Assembly: GCF_013391475.1 (NCBI RefSeq)
Contig: NZ_JACBAZ010000009.1
Coordinates: 1-64,000 of the forward strand
Length of the DNA stretch: 64,000 bases
Source: Oceaniferula marina
Lineage (GTDB): Bacteria > Verrucomicrobiota > Verrucomicrobiia > Verrucomicrobiales > Akkermansiaceae
Direction: 5' to 3'
Position 1 is the stretch's first letter. Each line of letters opens with the position of its first letter. The position numbers were made by a program, and so were the translations under genes. Below, piece by piece: positions 27,117 through 36,846 of this stretch. The notes under the pieces were generated by a model. The model saw nothing but the letters and a program-made list of their open reading frames with translations, had not been told where the DNA came from and made no database searches.

Positions 27117-27997
27117 GCCTCAGCCCCGCACAGTTAAATCAACTTCAAACCCAGGCGAACATCTGCACCGAACGCCTCGGTCTGCCCTTGCGCAGCCAAA
27201 TCTGGCGAGGTAAAGCCGGCGAGTTCCAAGGCGCGGGAACAGGGTCATCCATCGACTTCCAAGACCACCGCGCCTACGTCCCCGGAGATGACCCACGCCA
27301 CATCAACTGGCAGGCATACGCCCGGACCGGCAATTACAGCATGAAACTGTACCGGGAGGAAGTTCGGCCCAGCGTCGAACTCCTGCTCGATGTATCCAAC
27401 TCCATGTTCTTTGACCCCGAGAAAGAAAAGCGATGCGCGGAACTGCTCTACTTTTGTTGCCTGTCAGCGGCTCAATCCGGAGCCAGCATCCGCACCCAAC
27501 TCGTTCAGGGCGATCACCACCAGCACATCCCGGAAGATGCCATCAACAGCCATCGATGGCTCGAACCGGCTAATAAAATGGCTGCATCCGATCCCGCCGC
27601 GCCCCCCCAACTGCAAAACCTTCCGCTGCTCCCCCACTCCGTCCGCATCCTGATTTCCGACCTGCTTTTCGATACCGATCCAGCGCCCATCCTGCAACAG
27701 CTCACCCGCCAACACGGCAAAGCCATTTTACTCGTCCCTTACCTTCAACAGGAAGCCAACCCCGACTGGAGTGGCCACTACGAGTTTGTTGACGCCGAAC
27801 ATCGGGGAGCCCACCCGCACCGCATCGACCCCTCGATCCTGAAAAAATACCGGCAAGCATACCGCGATCACTTTACCCAATGGCATCAGGCCGCCAGACG
27901 TTTCAACACCCCGATGGCCAAAGTCGCATCCGAACCCGAGCTCCTCACCGCACTCAATACAGAAGCCCTCAAATCCGGAGCCCTGACAACGAACTAA
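27113..27997 (+). CDS. DUF58 domain protein
   Basis: A soluble protein of 294 residues beginning with GTG, overlapping the permease stop (GTGA). The DUF58 signature is clear: SSIDFQDHRAYVPGDDPRHI near 43-62, followed by INWQAYARTG and a vWA-like strand with DVSNSMFFDPEKEK (near 92-105), where DxSxS forms a metal-binding site. DUF58 proteins work with MoxR and BatA-type proteins. The stop is followed within about 60 bases by the BatA-like gene. Confidence 0.92.
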   Translation: MSLSPAQLNQLQTQANICTERLGLPLRSQIWRGKAGEFQGAGTGSSIDFQDHRAYVPGDDPRHINWQAYARTGNYSMKLYREEVRPSVELLLDVSNSMFFDPEKEKRCAELLYFCCLSAAQSGASIRTQLVQGDHHQHIPEDAINSHRWLEPANKMAASDPAAPPQLQNLPLLPHSVRILISDLLFDTDPAPILQQLTRQHGKAILLVPYLQQEANPDWSGHYEFVDAEHRGAHPHRIDPSILKKYRQAYRDHFTQWHQAARRFNTPMAKVASEPELLTALNTEALKSGALTTN

Positions 27998-28055
27998 CAA
28001 AAATACTCAAAAAATCATCAACCTCATTCTCTCCAATCAACACGGACTCTGGGCA

Positions 28056-29789
28056 TTGTGCGCCATCCCGGTAGTCATCCTGATTCACTTCCTGCAGCGG
28101 CAGGCAAAAGTGCAAACCGTCAGCACCCTCTTCTTGCTGCAACGCACTCAAAAAGAGTCCTCCAGCGGTCGCCGATTTGACCGTTTGATTCAATCCATCC
28201 CGCTCTGGCTGCAAATTCTCGCCGTGTTGCTGATCACCTGGATTCTCGCCCAACCCCGCTATGTAAAAGCTCAATCAACCCAGCGCATTGCGATCGTTCT
28301 CGACAGCTCGGCATCCATGCAAGTCTGCCATCATAAACTCACCGAAACCATTCGCCAGGAAATCACGCGCCTCCGGGGACACGCAGGAAACATCGACGTC
28401 TGGCTGATGGAGTCCGCCCCCGAAAAAGAGAGCATCCACCGCGGCAGCCATATCGACCCCCTACTCGCATCATTGAACGATTGGCGTCCCACATCCGGAG
28501 CCACCGATCCATCCCACAGCCTGCGCATCGCCCGTAGCTTGGTTGGCCAGGAAGGTGCGGTTAGCTACATCACTGACACCCCTCTCAAGCGCCCCCTGCC
28601 ATTTAACAGCTCCTGCCTCGCTATCGGCACCCCCATCGGCAACTACGGGTTTACCGGCGTCAGCTTTACCCAAGACCAAGAGCAGCTCATCTGGAAAGCC
28701 GTCATCCGCAATTACACGGACACCGCACAAACCTGCCAGTGGTGGCTGGAATCAGCCACAGGGACAAGCGAAAAGCAAAGCCTCCAACTCGACGCCAAAG
28801 CCGTCTTCACGCTGCAAGGAGCCTTCCCCGCAGGTCAGGAGCGCTGCCGACTCATGCTCAGCCCGGATGAATTCACTCCGGACAACCAACTGCCGATGGT
28901 TCGACCACAAAGCAAACAGCTCCTTGTCCACTCCGAACTCCCAACAAGCCACGCCATACTAAAGAAAAAAATACTGACCAGCTTTCCCCGACTCCAAGCA
29001 GAACCTAACACAGACAACTCCGATCTTGTTCTTACAACTTCATCGACCACCCCCTTACGGCATCATCTGATCTTTTTTCTTACCGATGTGGCAAGCAAGC
29101 GTCCCTACCTCACCGGCCCGATCGTCGCCACGAAACATCCACTCACCGAAGGCCTGAACTGGCAAACACTGATTGCCCGAAACTCCCTAACCCTTCCACA
29201 CCAGACATCGGATGAAGTCCTCCTCTGGCAGGGAAGCCGACCTCTCATCTATCTACGCACCCACCCACAAAGTGGGAAAAAAGCCCTCTTCTTCAATTTT
29301 GACATCCAACAGTCCAACGCCCTGAAGCAGGAATCCATCGCTGTGCTTCTGCTCCGATTTTGCGAACAACTCAGGAAGGAAAAGATCGCGCCCGAATCCC
29401 GGATGAGCGAAACCGGGGAACCTCTCGAACTCAGCTACCACACCCCGCTATCCTCCCACCCACTCCGCTACGAACAACTCAACCTCGATGGCTCCGTCCT
29501 GCATTCAAACGAAGTCCGCCCGCCACTCCAGGCGCCAGACGAACCCGGATTTTTTCACATCCTCCAAGCGGAAAAACCCCTACTGAGCTCGGCTACCTAT
29601 TTTGCCGATACCCGCGAGGCCGATTTTTCTGCATGTGGCAGTGATCGGCAATGGGCAAGCAACTCGGCCAGTGCCATCGATCGCCACACCCGCGACGACC
29701 ACTACTGGCGACTCTGGGCAGTTATTGCCTTGCTTTGCATCTTAGGAGCCTGGTTCTACACGCACAACAAAGACCGAGAAAAGGAGTAA
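28056..29789 (+). CDS. BatA-like vWA-domain membrane protein (start uncertain)
   Basis: A membrane protein of at least 577 residues. The N-terminal helix ends in VILIHFLQRQ and a second helix (IPLWLQILAVLLITWILAQ) follows at about 47-65. A vWA domain starts at about 73 with DSSAS (MIDAS), and a last helix near the C-terminus (WRLWAVIALLCILGAWFY, about 550-568) anchors the protein. In the BatA family about 15 residues before the first Arg are also helical; here the frame is open upstream to the DUF58 stop but has no ATG, GTG or TTG before the TTG at 28056. A start at ATT 28026 or ATC 28014/28017 would supply the missing residues (NLILSNQHGLWAL). Last gene of the operon. Confidence 0.82.
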   Translation: MCAIPVVILIHFLQRQAKVQTVSTLFLLQRTQKESSSGRRFDRLIQSIPLWLQILAVLLITWILAQPRYVKAQSTQRIAIVLDSSASMQVCHHKLTETIRQEITRLRGHAGNIDVWLMESAPEKESIHRGSHIDPLLASLNDWRPTSGATDPSHSLRIARSLVGQEGAVSYITDTPLKRPLPFNSSCLAIGTPIGNYGFTGVSFTQDQEQLIWKAVIRNYTDTAQTCQWWLESATGTSEKQSLQLDAKAVFTLQGAFPAGQERCRLMLSPDEFTPDNQLPMVRPQSKQLLVHSELPTSHAILKKKILTSFPRLQAEPNTDNSDLVLTTSSTTPLRHHLIFFLTDVASKRPYLTGPIVATKHPLTEGLNWQTLIARNSLTLPHQTSDEVLLWQGSRPLIYLRTHPQSGKKALFFNFDIQQSNALKQESIAVLLLRFCEQLRKEKIAPESRMSETGEPLELSYHTPLSSHPLRYEQLNLDGSVLHSNEVRPPLQAPDEPGFFHILQAEKPLLSSATYFADTREADFSACGSDRQWASNSASAIDRHTRDDHYWRLWAVIALLCILGAWFYTHNKDREKE

Positions 29790-29796
29790 CCTAGAA

Positions 29797-32700
29797 CTAC
29801 TGCCAGAGCTTATATAACTCCAAATCCCGCTCGGCAGCAGGCAGGTTTTCATGATTCAACTCACGGTACACCTCTACCCGCTTTCGAAGCATTGCTTCAT
29901 CGCTAAATGGAAAGTGGGGTTCGTAATCAAGGATGACTGGTAGCAAGTCCTCAGCTTCAAGACGTTTCGCCAGCGTCCAGCGCAATCTCATCCGATAGGT
30001 TTCGGCAAGGTAGGTATTGAATGGTTTTTCCATTTTCTCAAGCAGCGCTTGTTCCTGGCCTTTCATTTGCTCAGGATTTTCCAAACGCTGAATCAGCTGC
30101 TTCAAACACAACTCGACATGTCCCCGCAAGCACCAAATGTGATGGTTCAATGAGTTGATCAAAGCCTTGATCTCCCTATCTTCTGCAGAGGTATTGCTCG
30201 TACCCCAAAAATAGACAAGCCGAAGAGCGTGATAATCCAGTGGCATACTTTCTTTAAATCGCTCGCAGTATTCCAAGCTTCGCTCATGCTTGGCCTGCAC
30301 CAACGTCCTGGCCCAGATAATCTCTTCCACCGAATTGACCGGATCAAAGGAATAACCTTGGTCTTGCTTAAGCCTATTCCCCAACTGCTTCAGCAACTGG
30401 TGCCTCTCAATCGCTGTTTCACTATCAAACCAATCCACGCCCTTCCATATTCCGGTATTCCTTTCCATGGTCATGGCAACCGTGGCCATTGCATAGGCAT
30501 AGCGCTCTTCATTAAGTTGACCATCGTAGTCATCGAGCACCATTCCCCGTTTCATGGCTTCATTCAAGATCTCATGGATAGGGTGCTCAAGAACGCTCGA
30601 GCCCCCGGTTCGGGCCACCCTGAACTCGAGCAGGTTTTGATCATCGGTATTGATTGCATCATTCCTAGAAGCCAATTCGTCGACATATTTCGAACCTGCA
30701 ATCGCATGCGCCAGCACACCCTCGATCGACCTCACCCCCCAAGCATAATCTACCCCCAGCTTAAAGGGATATTGCGCAAACTTCTGGCGCATCTTGGTTA
30801 AACTCCATTTCCGTTTTTGTTTGCTGCATACAACGACAACATCCCCACCCAAGGTCTGGTAGGCGCACACGTGCGGAAACACCGAGCGAAGGGTCACCAA
30901 TATAAGCTCTACACTCTCTACTTCAATTTCATAGGCCTGCAGCCATTGCATAAATAGCCCGTCGTCCTGCAACTTATCGGAAACCGATCGATAATAATCC
31001 TGTGTGTACAGATTGGCCACCCCAACCCGCTGAGGATTGGACGGCTCGGAGGCAATCAGATCATAGCGTTTGCCCTTGCTTGTCATCAGACTCTCGCGGG
31101 CATCCCCAATCACAACATTCACCTTCGGATGGTTCACCATGTCATGGTTCACAGAAGCGTAATACCTAGCGCATTCAAGTAGATGAGGTTCGAGTTCAAA
31201 CACATCAACCGACTCAATACTCTCTACCTCTGCCAACCAACCAACCGAAGTTCCAGTTCCCACACCAATCACGCATGCCTGTTTCGGCTCTCCTGGGTGA
31301 AGCAAAGCACCTAACATGGGAAGCATGATTTGCGTTCCCGCATCTCCCAAGGCAGTTCCGTCACTTTTTCCATTACTTAGCAATGCCATGTCCATTCCCA
31401 CCGCCAAAGATCCTGACATCTCACGACCATCAAACTGATAGATCGTATCCCGCTTCATCTCTCGTTTTTCATGCTCAATCTCCACTAAGCTTTCATTGGG
31501 ATGAATAGCAGAACGCCCAAAGCCAATCGGGTTCTGCAACCAATAAACCGACAAGCCGCTCCCCTGAATCAAACCCAGCACCGTCATGCCAGCCAAAACA
31601 GCAGCCAATGAAGCCGTCTTCCATTCACGCATCCGATAACTCCCCAGCACCACAAGCAGAGCCACAGCCAAAGCAAGTATCACCGCCCAAAACCAACTCA
31701 CAGATATCCCCAAGCCTGGCACCAAAACAAAACCACCCAAAATCGATCCCAGAACCGCCCCGGCGGTATTAAAGGCATAGACGTTGCCAAGTTGCCGACC
31801 AACACCCTGCCGGCCTCTTCCGACCAGAGAAAGGATCAAAGGAAACTGAATCCCAGCCACCATCGAAGCCGGAAAAACCAACAAGCCGGCGATCACAAAC
31901 CAGACCCACAAACGATCGCCAAAAGGATAACCCATGTATCCATTCTGCAGCACATTGCAAAACCGGGCAAATCCATCACCCCAAATATAAGGCAGAGCCA
32001 TCGCCAAAGCAAAACACACCGAGACCAAGGCCAACAAGCCGTAACTCGGCCTGACATAATTCAACATCTGCGAGTATACCACGCCCCCCAGACTCATTCC
32101 CAGCAACACCACAACTAGGATCAATCCAAAGTTGTAAACAGATCCACCCAACAGTGGAATTGATGAGCGAAACCAGAGGATTTCAAACACAAAAAACAAA
32201 AAGCCACTCAGTCCAGCAAGAGAATACAGCCCCCAGGCATTGCGAGTCTCTGCTCCCGAACCTTTTTCTTCACCCGCTGTTGCCTGTTTCCGTTTTCCTT
32301 CCCCCAACGCAACCAGCCAATACGCTACCCCGCCAAGCAGCAAGTTGACCCCAGCAGCCAATAGCAACGCCTGTGTGTTCCCCCACGCTTCCAATAAATA
32401 AAAATTCGTCACATACGCCCCACAAACGGCACCGGCAATATTCAAGCCATACAGCGCAGCACTCGACTGCCTCACCTCATCTTCGTCTGTTTGCACTAGA
32501 CGAATCGCAGCGGGCAAGGTTCCCCCCATCAAAAAACACGGCAGACCCATCACCCATATCGAAATCAACATCTGCAACACAAGTGCCCACGTCCCCAATG
32601 ACTGAAGCCCACCCGTCATGTAATACAACTTTTGCCCCAAGCCCAATAGAACAGGACTCATCAGCACACTAAGACCAATCAAGAACTCGAGCCTGGCATA

Positions 32701-32925
32701 AAACCTCCCCGGCGTCTTCGTCTGATCCGCTTTTCGACCCAAGAACCAACTCCCAGCACCCAATGCCCCCATAAACACCGCCAGCACCGCCGAAGCAGCC
32801 AAGGTCGAACCTCCAAACACCAATCGAAATTCGCGTAGCCACACCACCTGATACGCCAAGGAACAAAAGCCGGAAAAAAATAAAAACAGGGCCACCGTAA
32901 TGAGCCGTCGGGAGGGGGATATCAT
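29797..32925 (-). CDS. Fused MFS-like membrane protein and spermidine-synthase-like domain
   Basis: A fusion of 1042 residues. The N-terminal about 480 residues hold ten or more membrane helices. A spermidine-synthase-type methyltransferase fold follows, with GVGTGTSVGWL (SAM-binding-like glycine motif), VDVFELEPH and the D-x-R-x(3-5)-S-like GDARESL. LIASEPSNPQRVGVANLYT carries the conserved Glu/Pro stretch. The C-terminal about 300 residues are helical. The start at 32925 places the first helix just after a short basic stretch; the longer frame to 32979 is not family-like. Similar fusions are called putative MFS/spermidine synthases; polyamine synthesis is unproven. Confidence 0.85.
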   Translation of the reverse strand: MISPSRRLITVALFLFFSGFCSLAYQVVWLREFRLVFGGSTLAASAVLAVFMGALGAGSWFLGRKADQTKTPGRFYARLEFLIGLSVLMSPVLLGLGQKLYYMTGGLQSLGTWALVLQMLISIWVMGLPCFLMGGTLPAAIRLVQTDEDEVRQSSAALYGLNIAGAVCGAYVTNFYLLEAWGNTQALLLAAGVNLLLGGVAYWLVALGEGKRKQATAGEEKGSGAETRNAWGLYSLAGLSGFLFFVFEILWFRSSIPLLGGSVYNFGLILVVVLLGMSLGGVVYSQMLNYVRPSYGLLALVSVCFALAMALPYIWGDGFARFCNVLQNGYMGYPFGDRLWVWFVIAGLLVFPASMVAGIQFPLILSLVGRGRQGVGRQLGNVYAFNTAGAVLGSILGGFVLVPGLGISVSWFWAVILALAVALLVVLGSYRMREWKTASLAAVLAGMTVLGLIQGSGLSVYWLQNPIGFGRSAIHPNESLVEIEHEKREMKRDTIYQFDGREMSGSLAVGMDMALLSNGKSDGTALGDAGTQIMLPMLGALLHPGEPKQACVIGVGTGTSVGWLAEVESIESVDVFELEPHLLECARYYASVNHDMVNHPKVNVVIGDARESLMTSKGKRYDLIASEPSNPQRVGVANLYTQDYYRSVSDKLQDDGLFMQWLQAYEIEVESVELILVTLRSVFPHVCAYQTLGGDVVVVCSKQKRKWSLTKMRQKFAQYPFKLGVDYAWGVRSIEGVLAHAIAGSKYVDELASRNDAINTDDQNLLEFRVARTGGSSVLEHPIHEILNEAMKRGMVLDDYDGQLNEERYAYAMATVAMTMERNTGIWKGVDWFDSETAIERHQLLKQLGNRLKQDQGYSFDPVNSVEEIIWARTLVQAKHERSLEYCERFKESMPLDYHALRLVYFWGTSNTSAEDREIKALINSLNHHIWCLRGHVELCLKQLIQRLENPEQMKGQEQALLEKMEKPFNTYLAETYRMRLRWTLAKRLEAEDLLPVILDYEPHFPFSDEAMLRKRVEVYRELNHENLPAAERDLELYKLWQ

Positions 32926-33031
32926 GGTGCTGGACACTAAGCCAATCTCCCACAAAATAGCAAACCCGTTCTCAACCAACCTCTTCTACCTCTTATTGAG
33001 GCCACCACACACGGCAAACGTGTCAGAAACG

Positions 33032-34783
33032 TTAACGGTATGTCTCCAAGCGCTGCAACATAGCCGTGATTTGTTCGCGTTCTAGCCGACTCCCCTTGTC
33101 TCGGTTCAAGGTATCGAGAAGCACTTCTTTCGCCTCGGTGTAACGTTTCGCTCTGGCCAGGTTTCGCGCATAATCCATGGCAAAGCGGACACGCTCTGGA
33201 TCCAGCTGATACGCTCTCTCATAAGACGCCAACACCTCGGAAAAACTGCCCCCCCGCTTTTGCAGCAAACGTCCTAATAGGTTATGTGCACGCGCATAAT
33301 CCGGATACTGCTTGATCGATTGGCGACACCAGTGCACGGCCTCGCCCCATTCACTCCGCCCGGCATATATCTGAGCCATGTTGTAACAGACGATGTGCTG
33401 GCTGGCATGCAACCGTAAGGCCTTTTGGTAATGCACCAATGCCAGATCATCCTCGCCCTGCATCCGATAGAGTGTTGCCAGATTCGTGTGCGCCGTGCCA
33501 CTCCGAGGCTCCACCTTGACCCCGTGCGTAAAAAGTGCTGCGTCATCTTGCCAGACCTTGGATTGTTTGAAACTCAACAACGCAAAAAATACCACGATCA
33601 TCGACAGCACGGCAATCGACATGTTCCTCAGCCCCCGCTGCAACGCGTCCAGATAGAGTGCCACCGGCACAGCCAGGCCTGCTAACGCTAAATAGCTATA
33701 CCGATCCGCTGAAAACCCGGAACCAACATAAAAAACGCCTAACACAGGCGCCAAACAAACCAAAAACCATAACAAACCAATCACTCCACTCCGGTAGCGC
33801 ATCCGAACCAGCCCCCCTCGAGTCAGAACCCCATAGCCAACCAACAATAAAACCAACACTCCACAGACCGTTAAAACTCCATACCTGATTCCTTCAGGAT
33901 ACGCATACTCGAACGTCAGATACCTGGGATACAAACTGTGCTGAAGATAAAACGAGACCGATGCCGGCAGATACGACAGTCGCTCCCAGAGCCCCTGTTG
34001 TCCCATAAATGCATGATGACTCCCCGCGTATTGAACCAAAATAGCCACCACTGCCACCACGAAAGATAATAAAAAATACATCCAGTTTCTTTTCAAGCTA
34101 CCGCAGAACTGTCGCAGAATAGGAGAACGATCTCCCTCCCTGTCGGACATCCACACATCCAGTAATAGATACAAAACCGGAACCACCACGGCAGACGGCT
34201 TGGAACACAAGGCAAGGGTCAGCAACACAGCAGTGAGTCCATAAGCCGACTTCAGGTTTTTCTGTTTCGCCCAACAATAACAAGCCAGCGATGCCATGGC
34301 AAGAAACGCATACAACACATCTTTGCGCGAAGATATCCATGCAACCGGTTCAACATGCAAGGGGTGCAGGGAAAAAAGCAATGCCACCAGTGCCGCAACC
34401 CAAGTCGAAACCTTCAGCAACCGGAGCAAAATATAAAAACCAAGGGTCGCTCCAAGATGCAAAATAACATTCCCCCAATGGTGCACTCCCGGAGAATCCG
34501 CGCCACCGCCAAACCAAGACACCTCAAGCATGTAAGAGAGCCAGGTCAATGGATGCCATAGATTCGATGGTGTTGCCGTCATTGCCCACACACCACTTTG
34601 AGCGTTCAAACCCGACAACACCGCAGGCTGGGCAGCCACATGCATCGGATCATCATAATTCAAAAAAGCAAAACTACCCACTTGTAAAAAAGGGAGTGCT
34701 GCCACAACACCAACCACAATCAAAGCAGCCAGATCCGTCCATGTCCAATGGTTGGATCGAGAAAGGTCGGAAGGTGTTGCCAT
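33032..34783 (-). CDS. TMTC-like membrane protein with TPR repeats
   Basis: A protein of 583 residues. About 11 membrane helices cover residues 15-400, with the acidic NYDDPMHVA motif near 45 in the first loop, the position of the DD motif in O-mannosyltransferase-like TMTC proteins. TPR repeats (AHTNLATLYRMQGEDDLALV, VCYNMAQIYAGRSEWGEAV, AHNLLGRLLQKRGGSFSEVL, FAMDYARNLARAKRYTEA) fill the C-terminal about 170 residues. The start at 34783 (MATPSDLS) is followed by the first helix; a longer frame to 34843 adds 20 residues. Likely a membrane glycosyltransferase, transferring mannose-type sugar from a lipid carrier. Confidence 0.85.
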   Translation of the reverse strand: MATPSDLSRSNHWTWTDLAALIVVGVVAALPFLQVGSFAFLNYDDPMHVAAQPAVLSGLNAQSGVWAMTATPSNLWHPLTWLSYMLEVSWFGGGADSPGVHHWGNVILHLGATLGFYILLRLLKVSTWVAALVALLFSLHPLHVEPVAWISSRKDVLYAFLAMASLACYCWAKQKNLKSAYGLTAVLLTLALCSKPSAVVVPVLYLLLDVWMSDREGDRSPILRQFCGSLKRNWMYFLLSFVVAVVAILVQYAGSHHAFMGQQGLWERLSYLPASVSFYLQHSLYPRYLTFEYAYPEGIRYGVLTVCGVLVLLLVGYGVLTRGGLVRMRYRSGVIGLLWFLVCLAPVLGVFYVGSGFSADRYSYLALAGLAVPVALYLDALQRGLRNMSIAVLSMIVVFFALLSFKQSKVWQDDAALFTHGVKVEPRSGTAHTNLATLYRMQGEDDLALVHYQKALRLHASQHIVCYNMAQIYAGRSEWGEAVHWCRQSIKQYPDYARAHNLLGRLLQKRGGSFSEVLASYERAYQLDPERVRFAMDYARNLARAKRYTEAKEVLLDTLNRDKGSRLEREQITAMLQRLETYR

Positions 34784-34822
34784 CAAATCGATGATAAAAT
34801 TTTTCGCATCAAAATAAAGCAA

Positions 34823-34853
34823 TAAAAAAGGCGCAGCCACCACGGCTACGCCT
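34823..34853 (-). terminator. Rho-independent terminator of the PEP-CTERM gene
   Basis: On the minus strand AGGCGTAGCC and GGCTGCGCCT form a stem with one mismatch around a 5-nt loop, followed by six Ts. It lies between the PEP-CTERM gene and the TMTC-like gene. Confidence 0.75.
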
Positions 34854-34882
34854 ATAAAAATGATTAATTGCTAATCGGGCAC

Positions 34883-36037
34883 TTAAGCGGCTGACCGTTT
34901 ACGGCGGAAGCATAAGAAGCCAAATCCAGTCAAAAGCATCGCCACACTAGACGGCTCAGGCACGAGTTGTGTCAGTGGTGTATCTGGGATGGGCTCATCA
35001 TCCCCAGGTGGATCCCAGCGTGGTGTTCCCACGGTTCCTCCCTTACCATCCACAGTCCAAGAAAACACCAAATCATCCAAGCCATCAGTCTCCGAGACAG
35101 GGACACCGCCTTTAAGGGTACCGTCGGCATTGGTCCAATCATCTTCCAAATCAATTCCAGGTTGATCATCAGGTAAAACAAACAAGGCCACCCAATCCGT
35201 CACAATCAAATTCGCATCCACTCCATCAACCGAAGGGTTTCCTGTTTTCTTAATAGTGAAAATGATATCATCAGCGCTGCCATCGGAGGGAGAAGCACCC
35301 ACATCATAATGGATCCATTCAAATTGCTCTCGTGTCCCAAATAATTCGGCATCAGGCATCGCAGCGATATTACCTTCCATTGAATCCGGGTTATAAAACC
35401 CGTTCCGGGTCAAGTTTTGTTCTACCGCAATATGACCGTCTTGTCCTGCCGCGGGTAACACTCCATTATCCAAATACAGAACCGATGGAGTTGTATTACG
35501 GCGTAAGCCAAAGTAAACCTCTGTTCCTATTGGAAATAGATTATTAGCAACCCGAAACTCCGAAGTATACTCTTGCATTTCATGCTGCATGCTCAATCCA
35601 ACAAAAAAAGAACTGCCAGCCGCCACATCATTCGTCATATGAAAAGAAGGCTGGGTACTGGTATCCGTTTCTTTGACAAAGTTATTCCAAGGAGACATGG
35701 AATCGGTGGCAACCCACCATTCTCCGGCTTGATCCGAAACCCCTAAAAAGGTGGATGTGGCATCCCCTATTCCCGTGGGGTTAATGGTGTTAAAAACTTG
35801 AACTTGACCTGCATCAACCCGACTCGTCCCCCCTAGTCCTCCCGTGTAATTTTTGGTCTTCTCCTTGGGAAGTCCCGTTTTTTTATCAATCTTGTATGAT
35901 CCGTCTTTGTCACGCTCATAGGCAGTGACAGAATAATCATCATCGTGAGTAGAGCCTATACCTACCACATCCCACTTCGCAAAGGAAGCGGCCGGCAAGA
36001 AGGCAGCAATCGTTAATATCGTTCTCGTTTTCATCAT
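34883..36037 (-). CDS. PEP-CTERM sorted surface protein
   Basis: An exported protein of 384 residues. A signal peptide (about 1-21, MMKTRTILTIAAFLPAASFA) precedes a beta-rich body without a named catalytic motif. The C-terminus is a textbook PEP-CTERM tail: VPEPSS, a hydrophobic helix (VAMLLTGFGFLCF) and RRKRSAA. PEP-CTERM proteins are recognised by an exosortase and depend on an exopolysaccharide locus; no exosortase gene is in this window. The longer frame to 36106 places 23 residues before the signal peptide and is unlikely. The start could also be the second Met at 36034. Confidence 0.88.
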   Translation of the reverse strand: MMKTRTILTIAAFLPAASFAKWDVVGIGSTHDDDYSVTAYERDKDGSYKIDKKTGLPKEKTKNYTGGLGGTSRVDAGQVQVFNTINPTGIGDATSTFLGVSDQAGEWWVATDSMSPWNNFVKETDTSTQPSFHMTNDVAAGSSFFVGLSMQHEMQEYTSEFRVANNLFPIGTEVYFGLRRNTTPSVLYLDNGVLPAAGQDGHIAVEQNLTRNGFYNPDSMEGNIAAMPDAELFGTREQFEWIHYDVGASPSDGSADDIIFTIKKTGNPSVDGVDANLIVTDWVALFVLPDDQPGIDLEDDWTNADGTLKGGVPVSETDGLDDLVFSWTVDGKGGTVGTPRWDPPGDDEPIPDTPLTQLVPEPSSVAMLLTGFGFLCFRRKRSAA

Positions 36038-36284
36038 AAGGGGGTATTTAAGTATGATTTTATTTGGTTCAGACATCATTTGCCTGAGTCTCTTAGACAA
36101 GCCCATGCCCTCAAGACCGCGCTACTTTAGCGATCACAATTCAAAAATAAAAGCAATTAATGCGTATTTTTTGAAATAATATGAGCGCTGCGTGGAGTTG
36201 AACTAGATTCACACCCGCCCCCTGTAAAGAAAAATATAATCAATAAGCAAATAAACGTGAACCACTCGTTTAATTGAGAGTTAT

Positions 36285-36839
36285 TTATAATCCACGAATA
36301 CAAAGGGATGCCAAGTGGTCCCGCTCAGACAAAGACGGCCCTTCAACAGGCCATGGGATGGCGAGATCAGGATCATCCCAGCGCAGCACCCGTTCGCTGG
36401 ATTCGTGTCTCGGCCGACTGACGGCATAGATCAGCTCAGCCTCCTCACTGAGAGTGACAAAGCCGTGGGCAAAGCCTTCCGAAATAAACAAAGCCTGAGG
36501 CTCATCAGCGGAAAGCTCAAAACCCTGCCAACGACCGAAAGTAGGTGATTTCTTGCGCAGATCGACGACCACATCCCAGATCCGGCCACGCACCACACGA
36601 ATGAGCTTCGCTTGGCCGTATGGTTTTTCCTGATAATGCAATCCGCGCAGAACCCCTTGCTTGGAGTGAGACATGTTCCACTGCTGCCAAGACATGCCCA
36701 ATTCTCCCATACGCTCATGCAATACCGGGTCATCGAGCACCTCGAACCATCCTCGCTCGTCCAGATGGCGAGTGCGGTCAAGCAAGAGCACGCCCTCGAG
36801 TCGTGCCTCGGTATGAGTCTGATGGTCGGGGGATGGCAT
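36285..36839 (-). CDS. rfbC: dTDP-4-dehydrorhamnose 3,5-epimerase family (RfbC/RmlC)
   Basis: An epimerase of 184 residues with the RmlC cupin fold. The motifs RGLHYQEKPYGQAKLIRVVRG hold the active-site His and Lys, and ISEGFAHGFVTLSEEAELIY holds the active-site Tyr region. It would epimerise C3/C5 of an NDP-4-keto-6-deoxy sugar. The start at 36839 places the family N-terminus correctly; its 5' end is 7 bases from the end of the upstream gene (36847). The other rhamnose genes (rfbA, B, D) are not nearby, so the sugar may be an unusual deoxy- or branched sugar. Confidence 0.85.
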   Translation of the reverse strand: MPSPDHQTHTEARLEGVLLLDRTRHLDERGWFEVLDDPVLHERMGELGMSWQQWNMSHSKQGVLRGLHYQEKPYGQAKLIRVVRGRIWDVVVDLRKKSPTFGRWQGFELSADEPQALFISEGFAHGFVTLSEEAELIYAVSRPRHESSERVLRWDDPDLAIPWPVEGPSLSERDHLASLCIRGL

Positions 36840-36846
36840 GGACAAG

